DNA of 64,000 bases from Asaia sp037151935 (GCF_051628905.1 NZ_CP157575.1:2542001-2606000), one strand, 5' to 3'; numbered from the stretch's first letter, positions 1-11,788 are shown. Notes: generated from the letters alone by a model not told the origin. Translations and numbers: made by a program.

Positions 1-204
1 CTTTCACATATTTTTCTGCAGAGCGTTTTTGTGTCGATGAATCTGTCATCATGCTTCCTGCCGATTATTATTGGAGCAAAGCGCGGTAACCGCCTGTGTC
101 GGTAAATCGTCGTTGAAAGATTATGGAATTAAAACGTTTCGTTATTGAAGCAAAATAGAGTTATATCATATCAACCATTTGGTTGACGCGCTCGGGAGGA
201 TGGC

Positions 205-1131
205 ATGGTCAGAGCAGGCATTACGCTGCATCGTCAGCTCAAGCTGCGTCATCTGCACCTGCTCGAAATGCTCAACGCGACACGCAGCATGAGGCAGACA
301 GCATCGCGCCTGGGTATTTCGCCTGCGGCGGTTTCGAAATCCTGCATCGAAATCGAGCAAATTCTGGGCAAGCGTCTGTTCGAGCGCGTGCAGGGTCATC
401 TCGTGCCGTTGCCGGGGCTTGAGCGTGTTCTCTTGGCCGCACGGCGTATCGACCACGAATTACAGGCGCTGAGTGAGGATTTTACGCGAGAGTCAGCGCT
501 ACTGCATGGCACGTTGCGCATCGGGTTTCAGGCGCCGATGCTCGAGCGCCCTCTTGTGAGCTGGGTCGCCCGCATGAAACATGAGCAGCCTTTTCTGACC
601 ATCAGCATCGAATATGGCATGCGCAAACGTCTGCTCGATGATCTGCATGCTGGCCGCAATGACGTCGTCGCGGTCAATCTGCTCGATGTGGGGTCGTCAG
701 GCCGGTTCGAGACACGCACGCTTTGCCTCGAGCATTGCGTGATCGTTATTGACGATGTGCTGATGACCAGCACCGAGGTTTTCGATCGATGGGCGCATTT
801 TGTCGACCGCGTCTGGCTGCTTCCGCTCAGGGGGATGGCGATGCGCGACCGGTTTGAGCAGATCCTTATGGCGCGTGGCCTTGCTTTTCCGCCGAGGCTG
901 ATCGAAATCAGTTTGCCGACCCTGATCGAACATCTTGTCCAGTCCTGCGATGCGGCGGCACTCATTCCTGTCTCCCTGTTGTCGGATGCCCAGCTTTCCC
1001 GGCTGCCGGTGTTGGAGGGCGGAACGGCGGGGGACGATTTCTATATGGAGCACGGTATTGCCTGGGCCCGGGGCGGTCGTCTGAGTCCCGCTGCACAATA
1101 TGCGTTGTCGATCATGTCCAGTTTGCCATAG
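205..1131 (+). CDS. LysR-family transcriptional regulator
   Basis: A 308-residue protein with an N-terminal winged helix-turn-helix at about residues 10-65 (LKLRHLHLLEML, then TASRLGISPAAVSKSCIEIE) followed by a LysR-type effector-binding domain. The ATG at 205 is preceded by a strong Shine-Dalgarno GGGAGGATGGC, which fixes the start. The HTH type and domain order resemble GbpR-like regulators of sugar-related genes, but the effector cannot be read from sequence. It lies about 300 bases upstream of, and in the same direction as, a PQQ-dependent dehydrogenase, which is a reasonable but unproven target. No gene lies upstream within the window. Confidence 0.9.
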   Translation: MVRAGITLHRQLKLRHLHLLEMLNATRSMRQTASRLGISPAAVSKSCIEIEQILGKRLFERVQGHLVPLPGLERVLLAARRIDHELQALSEDFTRESALLHGTLRIGFQAPMLERPLVSWVARMKHEQPFLTISIEYGMRKRLLDDLHAGRNDVVAVNLLDVGSSGRFETRTLCLEHCVIVIDDVLMTSTEVFDRWAHFVDRVWLLPLRGMAMRDRFEQILMARGLAFPPRLIEISLPTLIEHLVQSCDAAALIPVSLLSDAQLSRLPVLEGGTAGDDFYMEHGIAWARGGRLSPAAQYALSIMSSLP

Positions 1132-1438
1132 CAGCGCTGTCTTCAGGTCGCTGCGCGTCTATATTTTGACATGATTGCGGCTAAAAGAACAAAAGTTTGT
1201 GAATATTGCCAAATAATGGAGATGTGATGACGCCAAAGAAATTTTTGCGCGGCACATTACCCAACCTTTGAGCTTTCAGGCTGGTTTTTGATTTGAATAT
1301 TTCCCGTTCCCGGACGCCCCAAGCGGTGACGTCCTCGGGTTCCGCTGGCTTGAAAACGCTCAATGCTCAAATGGCTTTCGATGGCCTGTTGCTCCACCGG
1401 AGCATAGCGCCGTCGAGAGCGTAGTGTGAGGATTGCTC
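1132..1438. other. Intergenic region between LysR gene and PQQ dehydrogenase
   Basis: About 300 bases with no convincing gene. It includes an imperfect stem at 1261-1285 (CCAACCT paired with AGGCTGG, one mismatch) followed by five T residues at 1285-1289, which may be a weak terminator for the regulator gene. The rest should hold the promoter of the dehydrogenase, but I cannot point to a clear -35/-10 pair. Confidence 0.4.
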
Positions 1439-3949
1439 GTGAGAAGCCTTGTCCATCTTTTATGTACCGTGATCGGTCTGGTGATCGCGCTGCTCGGTGT
1501 CGCCCTGACATTTGGCGGCGTCTATCTCGCCTGGCTTGGGGGGAGTTGGGCCTATATCCCGCTCGGCCTGCTGATGGCAGCGGTTGGTGCGACGCTGATG
1601 GCGCGCAAGACCATGGCCCTGCCGCTCGCCATCGTACTCAGCCTGATTGCCGCTGGCTGGGCCTTCGGAGAGGTGGGCGACGTGTTCTGGCTCGTCGTGC
1701 CGCGCGTGGTCGTTTTCCTCGTGCTGCCGATCGTCGTGGGCGCGTTGGCCCCCTGGTTCGGCCCAGCCGGACGCTCCGGGGTGTCCCGCAACTGGGGGCT
1801 GGGTATTGCCGCGCTCTATGCGATCGTCCTTGCCGGGGTGTCGCTCAATATGTTCCGGCCTCATGCCGAGGTCACGGCTGATCCTGCACAGACCCCTAAA
1901 GCCGATACGGCATTGGGGCAGGTGAATGGCAATGACTGGCCAGCCTGGGGACGCAATCTGACGGGTGACCGTTTTGCCCCCGCTGTGCAGATCAATGCGA
2001 ACAATGTGTCGGGGCTTAAGCTGGCCTGGACTTTCCATACCGGCGATCTGGCCATTGATGGCTTGGAATATCAGGTGACGCCGCTCAAGGTGGCTGGCTC
2101 CCTTTATCTCTGCACCCCGCTCAACAAGGTGATTGCCCTCGACCCGGTGACAGGGCATGAGCGCTGGCGCTTCGACCCGCATATGCAGGTGACGCGCGGC
2201 AATAAGGGGTGGAAGCGCTGCCGTGGCGTCAGTTATGCCGATCTCACCACGATGTCGCTTCTGGCATCCGATGCCAAGGCTTTCGGTCCGGAGGAGGTTG
2301 CTGCACCGCCTGCGGAGCCGACGGCTGAGCCAGCGGTCCCGGCTCAGGCACCGTCTGACGAAAGCCCGGTTGCCCCTGCGGCGATCACGGCGGAGACGCC
2401 TTGCGCCCGCCGCATCGTGAGCACCACCAACGATGCCAGGCTTTTCGAGCTCGATGCCGCGACAGGCGCGCTTTGCGAGGATTTCGGCGACCACGGCATG
2501 GTCAATCTGCTTGAAGGCCTCGGTCCGACGGCGCCCGGTTCCTATTATCTCACCTCTGCTCCGCTGGTGGCTGATGGCGTGATCATGGTGGGCGGCAAGA
2601 TCAATGACAACATGACGGTGGGCGAGCCGTCGGGCGTCATTCGCGGTTATGACGTGCGTACCGGCCGCCTCGTCTGGGCCTGGGATGCCTCACGCGGCAA
2701 CAAGGATAGCCGTCCCCTTCCAGCCGGACAGATCTATGCGCCCGAAACGCCTAATTTCTGGGGCACGGCGTCTTATGATCCGAAGCTCGGCCTTGCCTTC
2801 ATTCCCATGGGTAATCAGACGCCGGATTTCTGGAGCGGCAATCGCCATCCTTATTCGGATGAATATACCGATGCCATTCTCGCACTCGATCTGCGCACGG
2901 GTCAGGAGCGCTGGCATTTCCGCACGGCCAATCAGGACATGTTCGATTATGACGTGACCTCGCAGCCGATCCTCTATGATCTGCCGGGTGCAGGTGGAGA
3001 GACCACGCCGGTTGTCGTGGCGCTGACCAAGCGGAGTCAGATTTTCGTGCTCGACCGCCGTACCGGCAGGCCGGTTGTTAAGGTGACGGATCGCCCGGTC
3101 GCGACCGATGGTATGCCCGGCCAGCGTATCAGCCCGGTTCAGCCCTATTCCGACCTGTCGATCGGTGTCGCGCCGCTCAGGGAAAGCGATATGTGGGGGG
3201 CAACGATTTTCGACCAGCTCTATTGCCGCATCGCTTTCAAGAAAATGCGCTGGGAAGGCGAATGGACGCCTTTGACCGACAAGCAGAAAACCCTGATCTG
3301 GCCCGGCTATTATGGCGGTTCAAACTGGGGTGGTGGGGCGATCGATCCGCAGACCGGCGTGCTCGTGGTGAACGATATCCGCATGGCCATGTGGGGGCAG
3401 TTCATCAAGCGCGAAGAGGCGGCCAAGGCCGGTCTCGTGCCGTCGACAGAAGGCGAATATTCAGAGCAGCTCGGCACCCCCTGGGGCGTCGAACGCTCGA
3501 TGTTCGTCTCGCCCATGGGAGCCCCCTGTTTCAAGCCGCCTTTTGGCTCGCTGACAGCAATCGACCTGAAAACGCAGAAGACCTTGTGGCAGGTGCCGGT
3601 CGGCAGCATACAGGATGCCCGCATTCATGGCATTTTCGGCGATAAGGGGATCATCCCGCATCTCTATATACCGGTAGGGATGCCGACGATGGGTGGACCT
3701 CTCCTGACGGGCGGTAATCTCGCTTTCTTCCATGGCTCGCTCGACAATTATCTGCGTGCCTTCGATCTCAGGACCGGCAAGGAAGTCTGGCGTGAGCGTC
3801 TGCCTGTGGGCGGCCAGGGAACGCCCATGAGCTATGTCGAAAACGGCAAGCAATATGTGCTCGTTGTCGCCGGTGGCGCGACCCGCACGGGCACCAATGC
3901 CAATAAGGGCGATTACGTTCTGGCTTACGCCTTGCCTTCGGCCAACTGA
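1439..3949 (+). CDS. Membrane-bound PQQ-dependent dehydrogenase, glucose/quinate/shikimate family
   Basis: An 836-residue membrane-anchored quinoprotein. Residues 1-140 form about five hydrophobic segments, followed by an eight-bladed propeller opening with a DWPAWGRNLTGDRFAP motif and carrying repeated W-type motifs. Such enzymes oxidise sugars or cyclic polyols in the periplasm and pass electrons to ubiquinone. The family Lys in TKRSQIFVLDRR and the Asp in NQDMFDYD are kept. Two positions that are His262 and His775 in E. coli Gcd (from memory) read Trp before the CRGVSY motif and Ala in GGATRTG, so glucose is not assured as substrate. An Ala/Pro/Glu-rich insertion of roughly 40 residues lies near residues 282-320. 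I chose GTG at 1439 because GAGG at 1428 is well spaced; a TTG at 1433 is also possible. Confidence 0.92.
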   Translation: MRSLVHLLCTVIGLVIALLGVALTFGGVYLAWLGGSWAYIPLGLLMAAVGATLMARKTMALPLAIVLSLIAAGWAFGEVGDVFWLVVPRVVVFLVLPIVVGALAPWFGPAGRSGVSRNWGLGIAALYAIVLAGVSLNMFRPHAEVTADPAQTPKADTALGQVNGNDWPAWGRNLTGDRFAPAVQINANNVSGLKLAWTFHTGDLAIDGLEYQVTPLKVAGSLYLCTPLNKVIALDPVTGHERWRFDPHMQVTRGNKGWKRCRGVSYADLTTMSLLASDAKAFGPEEVAAPPAEPTAEPAVPAQAPSDESPVAPAAITAETPCARRIVSTTNDARLFELDAATGALCEDFGDHGMVNLLEGLGPTAPGSYYLTSAPLVADGVIMVGGKINDNMTVGEPSGVIRGYDVRTGRLVWAWDASRGNKDSRPLPAGQIYAPETPNFWGTASYDPKLGLAFIPMGNQTPDFWSGNRHPYSDEYTDAILALDLRTGQERWHFRTANQDMFDYDVTSQPILYDLPGAGGETTPVVVALTKRSQIFVLDRRTGRPVVKVTDRPVATDGMPGQRISPVQPYSDLSIGVAPLRESDMWGATIFDQLYCRIAFKKMRWEGEWTPLTDKQKTLIWPGYYGGSNWGGGAIDPQTGVLVVNDIRMAMWGQFIKREEAAKAGLVPSTEGEYSEQLGTPWGVERSMFVSPMGAPCFKPPFGSLTAIDLKTQKTLWQVPVGSIQDARIHGIFGDKGIIPHLYIPVGMPTMGGPLLTGGNLAFFHGSLDNYLRAFDLRTGKEVWRERLPVGGQGTPMSYVENGKQYVLVVAGGATRTGTNANKGDYVLAYALPSAN

Positions 3950-4080
3950 CCTTGGGCTCCCCTGTCATACGCGTTGATCGCGTGTGACAGGGAAAGCTCC
4001 TGCACACCATCTATGGCTGAGTCTTCGGCAGTGAGCCTGTTTTTGGCGAAGACTCTGAAGCTTCTGGTGGAACGGGCAAG

Positions 4081-4118
4081 AAAAACCCCTCTCCCGATAG
4101 TGTGGAGAGGGGTTTTTT
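4081..4118. terminator. Bidirectional intrinsic terminator between convergent genes
   Basis: Near-perfect hairpin with arms AAAAACCCCTCTCC and GGAGAGGGGTTTTTT around a nine-base loop, with A and T tracts on its two sides. It sits between the dehydrogenase (plus strand) and the glycosyltransferase (minus strand), so it can stop both transcripts. Confidence 0.9.
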
Positions 4119-4154
4119 ATGGTCCGCGATCGCTTTCCCGATCGGTCGACCGGA

Positions 4155-6869
4155 TCAGGAAACCCTGCCAAGAAGGCGACGATAGAGAGCCGCGAGTTCC
4201 TTTGCCTGATCGTCATAGCTCGGCAGGCTGGCCTTGTTCGGGTTTACATACCCGTCGAAGCGATCCTTCTGATCTAGAAGAGCCTCGATGGCCTCTTGAA
4301 GTGGGGCAGGGTCGTCGATGATTGGGATGAGAGAGCCGTTCACACCATCGACGATTTCTTCGGACTGGCCACCGGGCGACGTCGAAATGACCCAGACATC
4401 GCGCGAAAGGGCCTCGCGCACTGTCAATCCGTAACTTTCGCGCCACTGCGATGGGAAGAGCAGCACATCGACCTGATCGTAGAAATCATCGAGCCCTGTC
4501 TGGGAATAGGCGGGTACGGTGCGGATGGCGCCCTTGACCAGCCAGCCTGACGTGTCGATGGACGGAAATCCCAGATTCAGGGTGTTGTCGACCAGAACGA
4601 GCTCCCAGTCATCGCGCTGCAGGCGCTCCAAAGCCCGGTGGATCAGCTCGTAGCCTTTGACTTTGCCGATACCTCCGACAAAGCCGAATCTCAGCTTCGA
4701 GCCGGGAAGACGCTTCGCTCTGGGGCGTGCAGGCCAGGTGAAACCGTTGCGGTTGATCAGGATACGATCGGCGGGCACACCGTTACGCACGTAGAGGCTC
4801 TTATGTTCTTCGGATGGGCTGAGAATGGCCGCAGCGCCAGCAAGGCCCTGGCGCATGAGCCTGCGGCGTTCTCCCAGGTAACGACTATGGGTCGAGTTTT
4901 CCGGTGAGAGCGGAACATCGTGATTTTCGAGGTGATATTGACCGTCATCGCGGGCGATGAAGAGATTGTCTGACAGCCACCAGCAATCATGCAGGCTGAT
5001 GACGTAAGGAATGCCGCGCTGCTGGCAGATCCGTGTCATTCCTACGCCCATGTCCTGGATGGCATGGAAATGTACCAGCTCTACATCCCATGCGTCGATC
5101 CAGCGTTCGAGATGGCGGGCGATGGTCAGATTATCCGTCCCGCCGGCGCGACCGACGCTGACGGAAAAGACATCCGTGTCCAGACTCCGATAGCGCAGAG
5201 CGCCATCAGGCAGACCTTCGAGAACCGGTCGTGTCGTCATGACGCTATTTTCAAACCCCGCCTGTGCAAGCGGTTTGAGCATAGCCTCCACTACGATCGT
5301 GGCTCCCCCGAACGAGCGCGGCGCGAAGAAGAGGTTGACCTGAAGGACGCGAGGCGCCTTGTGCGCAAAGGTCGTGGGCTTGCCGAAAATCGGATTGGCC
5401 TGCTGCGGCAGAAGATGCTCTGGCGCATATTCCGCAAGGGCCGTTTCTCTGGCGTTGAGGCCAAGGCGTCGTCTCAGACTCGGGTCCTGTGCGAGTGACA
5501 GTAACGCGTTTTTCCAGGTCTCTGTACTGTCCGCCAGCAGGCCGTTCTGACCTGACCGAATCACACGACGATAGGTGTCGGTGGGTGAGCAGACGGACGG
5601 GATTTCGAGAATGGCGGCTTCAAGAAACTTGATATTGCTCTTGCAGTCATTGAAAACCGTGTTTTCGAGTGGAGCAATGGCGATATCTGCTTTCGCCAGC
5701 TCACCGAGATAGGCGGCATAGGAGAGCTCGTTGCAGCGCTCCACACGTGTGCCGAACTGCATAAAAGCCTTGGAAAGGGTGAGTGGCCCCACGATCAGCA
5801 GGTGGATACGCGGATCAGCCTGCATAGCCGCGATGAGACCGCTCTCAGCCGCTTTGAAATCGATGTCATGCGCGCGACTGCCGGAGCCGTAGCATACCCA
5901 GATCTTGTCAGGATCGCGCGACGCTGGCGCAGCAAGAAGAGCCTTTGCTATGCTGAGCGTTTGTTCATCCAGCGCATTTTCGAGCACGAGCACGTCCTGA
6001 ATGCCGATTTCCCGCATTTCCTGGGCGAGTGCCTCGGTAGAGGCCATGCCCCGCCCGCAGGCGCGCAGAGCGCGCCAATAAAGATCGGCAAGTTCGTAGA
6101 GCTCGTGTCGTTCCTGTGAGGAGAGCGTCGCAAGATTGCCGTTGTGGCGATAAAGGGCCTTGTTGAACAGGAGATCATCAATCTCCCATCTTGGTTCCAG
6201 CCCGACACGCTTCGCTTCCTCTATCAAAGACAACACGGCGTCGACACCGGGCACACGATAGAAGAGAACGCAGGTTGCCACCTGAAGTGAAGACAGCACT
6301 TCTCGGCTGTCTTTCCAATCAACAATTTGCACGTTCCACCCGAGGCGACAAAGCAGCTCGGCCTTCTGCGTGACGCGGTATTTCGTGCATTGCTGCAACT
6401 CGATATCCGCGATCAGAAGATAACGCGGACGCAGCATGAGCGCTGCCTTGGGCGCCTGTCTTCTGAGAAGTGCCGCCTGTTCCTTTGTGGGTACAAAGAG
6501 CGGATCGCTCGCTTGATCGCCATGGCGCAGAAGACGTCTTTTGGCGGCACCGCCAGCAAAGAAGCGGCTCATCGCTTTGACAACCCCCTCTGAACGCCGG
6601 GAGTCCTGCCACTGCTCCCATGCTTCACCGAGCGGGGTCCCGCGAGGAAGGCGACCGAGGGTGAGCGCCCTGACCCAGCGGAGCGGCTCCATCAAGCGCC
6701 AGGAGAGCGACCCACGCATCAATTTCAACTGCTGCTTCGCCAGATGTAGTTCAGCCTGCAGTGTATCGGCGCGTAGAGTCGCCATATAGGCCGAGGCTTC
6801 GGTCGTCTCATCAAGGCTGTTCTCGAAGACTGGAGCAGGCCGCATCTGTTTTTTTTTCAGGTTGGGCAA
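4155..6869 (-). CDS. Large glycosyltransferase with two GT4-like domains
   Basis: A 904-residue protein. After a variable N-terminus (residues 1-140) a first Rossmann-type domain (about 150-490) has LRPRYLLIADIELQQCTKYR and a nucleotide-sugar region rich in PLENTVFNDCKSNIKFLEAA, typical of GT4 donors sites. A second GT4 unit (about 505-890) begins RVLQVNLFFAPRSFGG and ends with a WRESYGLTVREAL donor motif. It probably transfers sugars to a surface polymer or protein. The assigned start is TTG at 6869, with a purine-rich GAGTGAGAGA upstream; an ATG at 6845 lies just after a run of nine A in the coding strand and has no ribosome site. It follows the RTX-like gene on the same strand but a terminator separates them. 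Confidence 0.85.
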   Translation of the reverse strand: MPNLKKKQMRPAPVFENSLDETTEASAYMATLRADTLQAELHLAKQQLKLMRGSLSWRLMEPLRWVRALTLGRLPRGTPLGEAWEQWQDSRRSEGVVKAMSRFFAGGAAKRRLLRHGDQASDPLFVPTKEQAALLRRQAPKAALMLRPRYLLIADIELQQCTKYRVTQKAELLCRLGWNVQIVDWKDSREVLSSLQVATCVLFYRVPGVDAVLSLIEEAKRVGLEPRWEIDDLLFNKALYRHNGNLATLSSQERHELYELADLYWRALRACGRGMASTEALAQEMREIGIQDVLVLENALDEQTLSIAKALLAAPASRDPDKIWVCYGSGSRAHDIDFKAAESGLIAAMQADPRIHLLIVGPLTLSKAFMQFGTRVERCNELSYAAYLGELAKADIAIAPLENTVFNDCKSNIKFLEAAILEIPSVCSPTDTYRRVIRSGQNGLLADSTETWKNALLSLAQDPSLRRRLGLNARETALAEYAPEHLLPQQANPIFGKPTTFAHKAPRVLQVNLFFAPRSFGGATIVVEAMLKPLAQAGFENSVMTTRPVLEGLPDGALRYRSLDTDVFSVSVGRAGGTDNLTIARHLERWIDAWDVELVHFHAIQDMGVGMTRICQQRGIPYVISLHDCWWLSDNLFIARDDGQYHLENHDVPLSPENSTHSRYLGERRRLMRQGLAGAAAILSPSEEHKSLYVRNGVPADRILINRNGFTWPARPRAKRLPGSKLRFGFVGGIGKVKGYELIHRALERLQRDDWELVLVDNTLNLGFPSIDTSGWLVKGAIRTVPAYSQTGLDDFYDQVDVLLFPSQWRESYGLTVREALSRDVWVISTSPGGQSEEIVDGVNGSLIPIIDDPAPLQEAIEALLDQKDRFDGYVNPNKASLPSYDDQAKELAALYRRLLGRVS

Positions 6870-6955
6870 AAATCTCTCACTCGAAGAGGCTGTTGGGAAG
6901 GGCCGTGTATAACCCTGCGGGTGTATAGGCCCAAACGCATTGCCGTGAGAAACGA

Positions 6956-6980
6956 AGGCCCAGTCCTATGGACTGGGCCT
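6956..6980 (-). terminator. Intrinsic terminator after the RTX-like gene
   Basis: A perfect 11-base-pair stem (AGGCCCAGTCC / GGACTGGGCCT) with a three-base loop lies 38 bases past the stop codon of the 7019-8458 gene. On the minus strand an eight-U tract precedes it and a moderately U-rich stretch follows, so termination strength is uncertain. Confidence 0.7.
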
Positions 6981-7018
6981 CTAAAAAAAACGTGATCAAA
7001 ATTTTTGATAGAGAATCG

Positions 7019-8458
7019 TCAGCTTATGACGATATTCGATGCCTTCAGGTCGGTGACGCCCAGGAACGTCACCTTCATGTTGTTGTCCAGCTGCAGTGTG
7101 GTGTTGCCGCCTGTGACGGTCGCCGTTGCCAGTAGATCCTTGATAGCCTTGTCGGCATCGGCCGGCTTGTAATTATACATGAAGAACATGTTGCCAGCTG
7201 CGCTGCCGAAATCGGTGATGGTGATGTCGCCACCATTATGGCCTGCAAGCACACCGAAAGTGTTGGCTGCGCCGCTGCCACCCGTGACGGTTGCATAGCT
7301 ATCGCCATTGGAGTTGGCGAACTGCGTACCGAAAACGAAGTGATCGGAGCCGGAGGTGCCGATAATGGTGTTGTTGCCCGCGCCCGTCCATGCCTCAAGC
7401 GTGCCTGCCGAAGAAGACGCGTCAATATACTGGCTGCCGGTTGTGCTGGGCTGGTTGGCGGTAAAGAGCGCCAGACCGTTCGTGTTGACCGATGCGCGCA
7501 GATCGTTGGCGCCCCAGATCGTGCCAAGCCCGGCATTGATCGATGTGTTGCCAGTGCCGGAGATGAACTTCAGAGCGCCGGAAACACTGATCGACTGGTT
7601 GGAGCCGTGGTTGACCTGCAGATCCCCCGCTGCAGAAATTGTGTCGCCTACGGTGCCAACGATCGTGCCGGTGCTGCCCGTGAAATTCACCGTCGAGCCC
7701 GTACCGCCGAAAACGGTGCTGTTTATGCCGACGCTGATCTGGCTTCCAGCAAGGGCGGAATCAACAACAACCGAGTTGGACTGCAGCGTGACGACGGACT
7801 TGCCGCCGAGGATGGTGACCGTATCAGACGCGTTTTCGACGCCGGTGATCGTGTCCTGACCTTCAGAGGCGACAAAATTGGCGCCAGTGCTGAGATTGAT
7901 GACGTTCTGTCCCTCGCCAGCACGGATATTGTTCGTCCCGGCCGCGGCGTAGATGGTGTCGTTACCATCGCCGGTTGCAATCGTCCAGTTACCGGTATGA
8001 CCGCGACCGTCGAACAGATTGTTGCCCATCGTGGAGACGAAGGTGCCGTTATAATTTCCGGCGTAGAAGGTCACGCCTTCAGTGGCGCCAGCCAGCACCG
8101 ATAGATTACCCGCGGTGACGCCCGTACCGTCGACGGTAACAGCTTTCACGGACGGTGCTACAGCTGTGTCCTGCGCAGGATCGTTAAGCGACGCACCGAG
8201 CGAGCCGATAACCAGGTTGCTGTAGTTGCCAGCCATCGAGAAGGCACCACCGGTGGTGATGACGCCCTGAACGACGCTCGTCGAGGCAGACGGGCCTGTG
8301 TTCGCTCCCGTAGCAAGATCGACGGAGGTGAAATCACCCGTATTCACCGCGCCCAGAATCTGGGCTGCGTAGCTCGAGGCAAGTGTCTGCATGCGGGCAC
8401 CTTCAACGGTGACCTGCACAGTCATACCAGACGAACCAACTACCGTTACGATCGCCAT
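7019..8458 (-). CDS. RTX-like beta-strand-repeat protein, probably secreted
   Basis: A 479-residue protein almost entirely made of Gly, Ala, Thr, Ser, Asn and Val. Loose RTX-type nonapeptide units are visible at about residues 160-210 (GDGNDTIYAAAG, GEGQNVINL, EGQDTITG) and again at about 360-400 (GAGNNTIIGTSGSDHFVFG). There is no cleavable signal peptide at the N-terminus (MAIVTVVGSSG), and the C-terminus ends in a hydrophobic LKASNIVIS tail. That combination is typical of calcium-binding proteins exported by type I secretion; this is inference, and no ABC exporter lies in the window. It may be a surface layer or adhesin component; the downstream glycosyltransferase could act on it. Confidence 0.75.
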   Translation of the reverse strand: MAIVTVVGSSGMTVQVTVEGARMQTLASSYAAQILGAVNTGDFTSVDLATGANTGPSASTSVVQGVITTGGAFSMAGNYSNLVIGSLGASLNDPAQDTAVAPSVKAVTVDGTGVTAGNLSVLAGATEGVTFYAGNYNGTFVSTMGNNLFDGRGHTGNWTIATGDGNDTIYAAAGTNNIRAGEGQNVINLSTGANFVASEGQDTITGVENASDTVTILGGKSVVTLQSNSVVVDSALAGSQISVGINSTVFGGTGSTVNFTGSTGTIVGTVGDTISAAGDLQVNHGSNQSISVSGALKFISGTGNTSINAGLGTIWGANDLRASVNTNGLALFTANQPSTTGSQYIDASSSAGTLEAWTGAGNNTIIGTSGSDHFVFGTQFANSNGDSYATVTGGSGAANTFGVLAGHNGGDITITDFGSAAGNMFFMYNYKPADADKAIKDLLATATVTGGNTTLQLDNNMKVTFLGVTDLKASNIVIS

Positions 8459-9391
8459 GCGACCAGCTCCTTACTATTTCCCGGAGGCTTCAGACAAAGA
8501 CCGTTACATTGCGTCGAGCGCTCTAAACATGCCCACGCTAATCGGTTGTGCCGTCTACCAAGACTCACATACGAAAATCAATTTTTTTATAGATGTCTTA
8601 ACCTTTGGGCTGAGTCAATAAATCAGAAGGTATTGGCGATCACGGGATAATATTTTGACGCAAACTCTTATATTAGACGCGAATCCTGAGCGTTGAAATG
8701 GTTTGAAATGGATCTTGGATGTAGCAAACAAGATGTTTCCTGGGTTTATACATAAAAAAACTTCACAATATGAGTGATTAAGTACTCACAATCCCGCGAT
8801 ATTATTGTTTCGAACTGGATTTGATCTCGCCAAATATGGATTATTTGTAATGACCCTAGCTAAAGTAAAAATATAAATTATTGTCGTGATTACAGCACAT
8901 CTCTTCAGATTATTTATTCTTTGCAAACCTGCATGCTCGTAAAATGAAGGCAGAATTTTTTCTAAGGCATTGATATAACGCTGGAAAACTTATCCCTCGA
9001 AGGGTGGGTCCTAAAAGAATATCCTGAGAAACAAATTTTATTTCTTGGTTTCTTTTGTGATTTCGCTCCATCTCTTCACGAATTGATGAAGAATGTTACA
9101 AGCGAAAGGTAGATTTCTCTCGGAAGAGATTGCGGTTTTGTCAAAAAACTTCTTGGGTGAAGCAGGAGCCGCGATACATAGGCTATGCCCATCTTATGTC
9201 CAGTGCGTCGTCGTTGCGACCAAGCTTGTGTTGCAATCTGCTGAGAAGAAAATCTGAGCAGCTTTGTTCGATACGCGACAGGGTCGTCACCTACGATCGG
9301 CGCGCAGTGGCCCTATACGCAGGTCGATTTACTCGTGTCGTTCGTCAGCAGGCCGCGTGTCAATTGGCATGTCAGGGTTTTTGCGGATCCT
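8459..9391. other. AT-rich intergenic region, about 930 bases
   Basis: No credible gene on either strand. The DNA is markedly more AT-rich than its neighbours, with several A/T runs (for example around 8580-8595 and 8750-8765). It should contain the promoter and leader of the minus-strand RTX-like gene (start at 8458). Beyond the unusual length and composition I see no repeat, hairpin or recognisable RNA motif. Confidence 0.6.
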
Positions 9392-11425
<2,034 letters not shown>

Positions 11426-11617
11426 GGGATCATCTCCTGCAGCATCGGCCCCGTAACAGGCTCCCGGCTCCCGCACCGGCGTTCGCCCAGAAACGTCTTT
11501 CCAGATTAAAAGACAAGGCCTTGTCGTCACAGAGCAAACCGTTTCGCGGCTGGCCCGTTCACCCAAGGACCCGGGACCATGACGATTTTGTTATGTTCCG
11601 TTCAAGGAGTTATCGCC

Positions 11618-11788
11618 ATGGACCTTCTTCGCTGGACAATCGTGTTTCTGATCCTTGCTTTGCTGGCAGGGTTGCTCGGTTTTGGCGGTATCTCGGCTGA
11701 TTTCGCCTCGATCGGCAAAATCCTGTTCTTTATCTTTCTGGTGCTGTTCGTTCTCAGCTTCATTTTCGGCCGCGGGCGAATGCGCTGA
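11618..11788 (+). CDS. Small two-helix membrane protein, DUF1328 family
   Basis: A 56-residue protein with two hydrophobic helices (LLRWTIVFLILALLAGLLGFGG and ILFFIFLVLFVLSFIFG regions) separated by a short loop, matching the DUF1328/YtjA pattern LRW...GFGGI...KILFFIFLVLFV...FGR. The function of the family is unknown. The ATG at 11618 follows AAGGAG at 11603, so I prefer it to the in-frame start at 11579. It diverges from nadE and ends in a strong terminator. Confidence 0.88.
   Translation: MDLLRWTIVFLILALLAGLLGFGGISADFASIGKILFFIFLVLFVLSFIFGRGRMR

Noticed and set aside
1460..2494. Minus-strand frame inside the PQQ dehydrogenase
   Set aside because: Composition is typical of an antisense frame and overlaps conserved propeller sequence.
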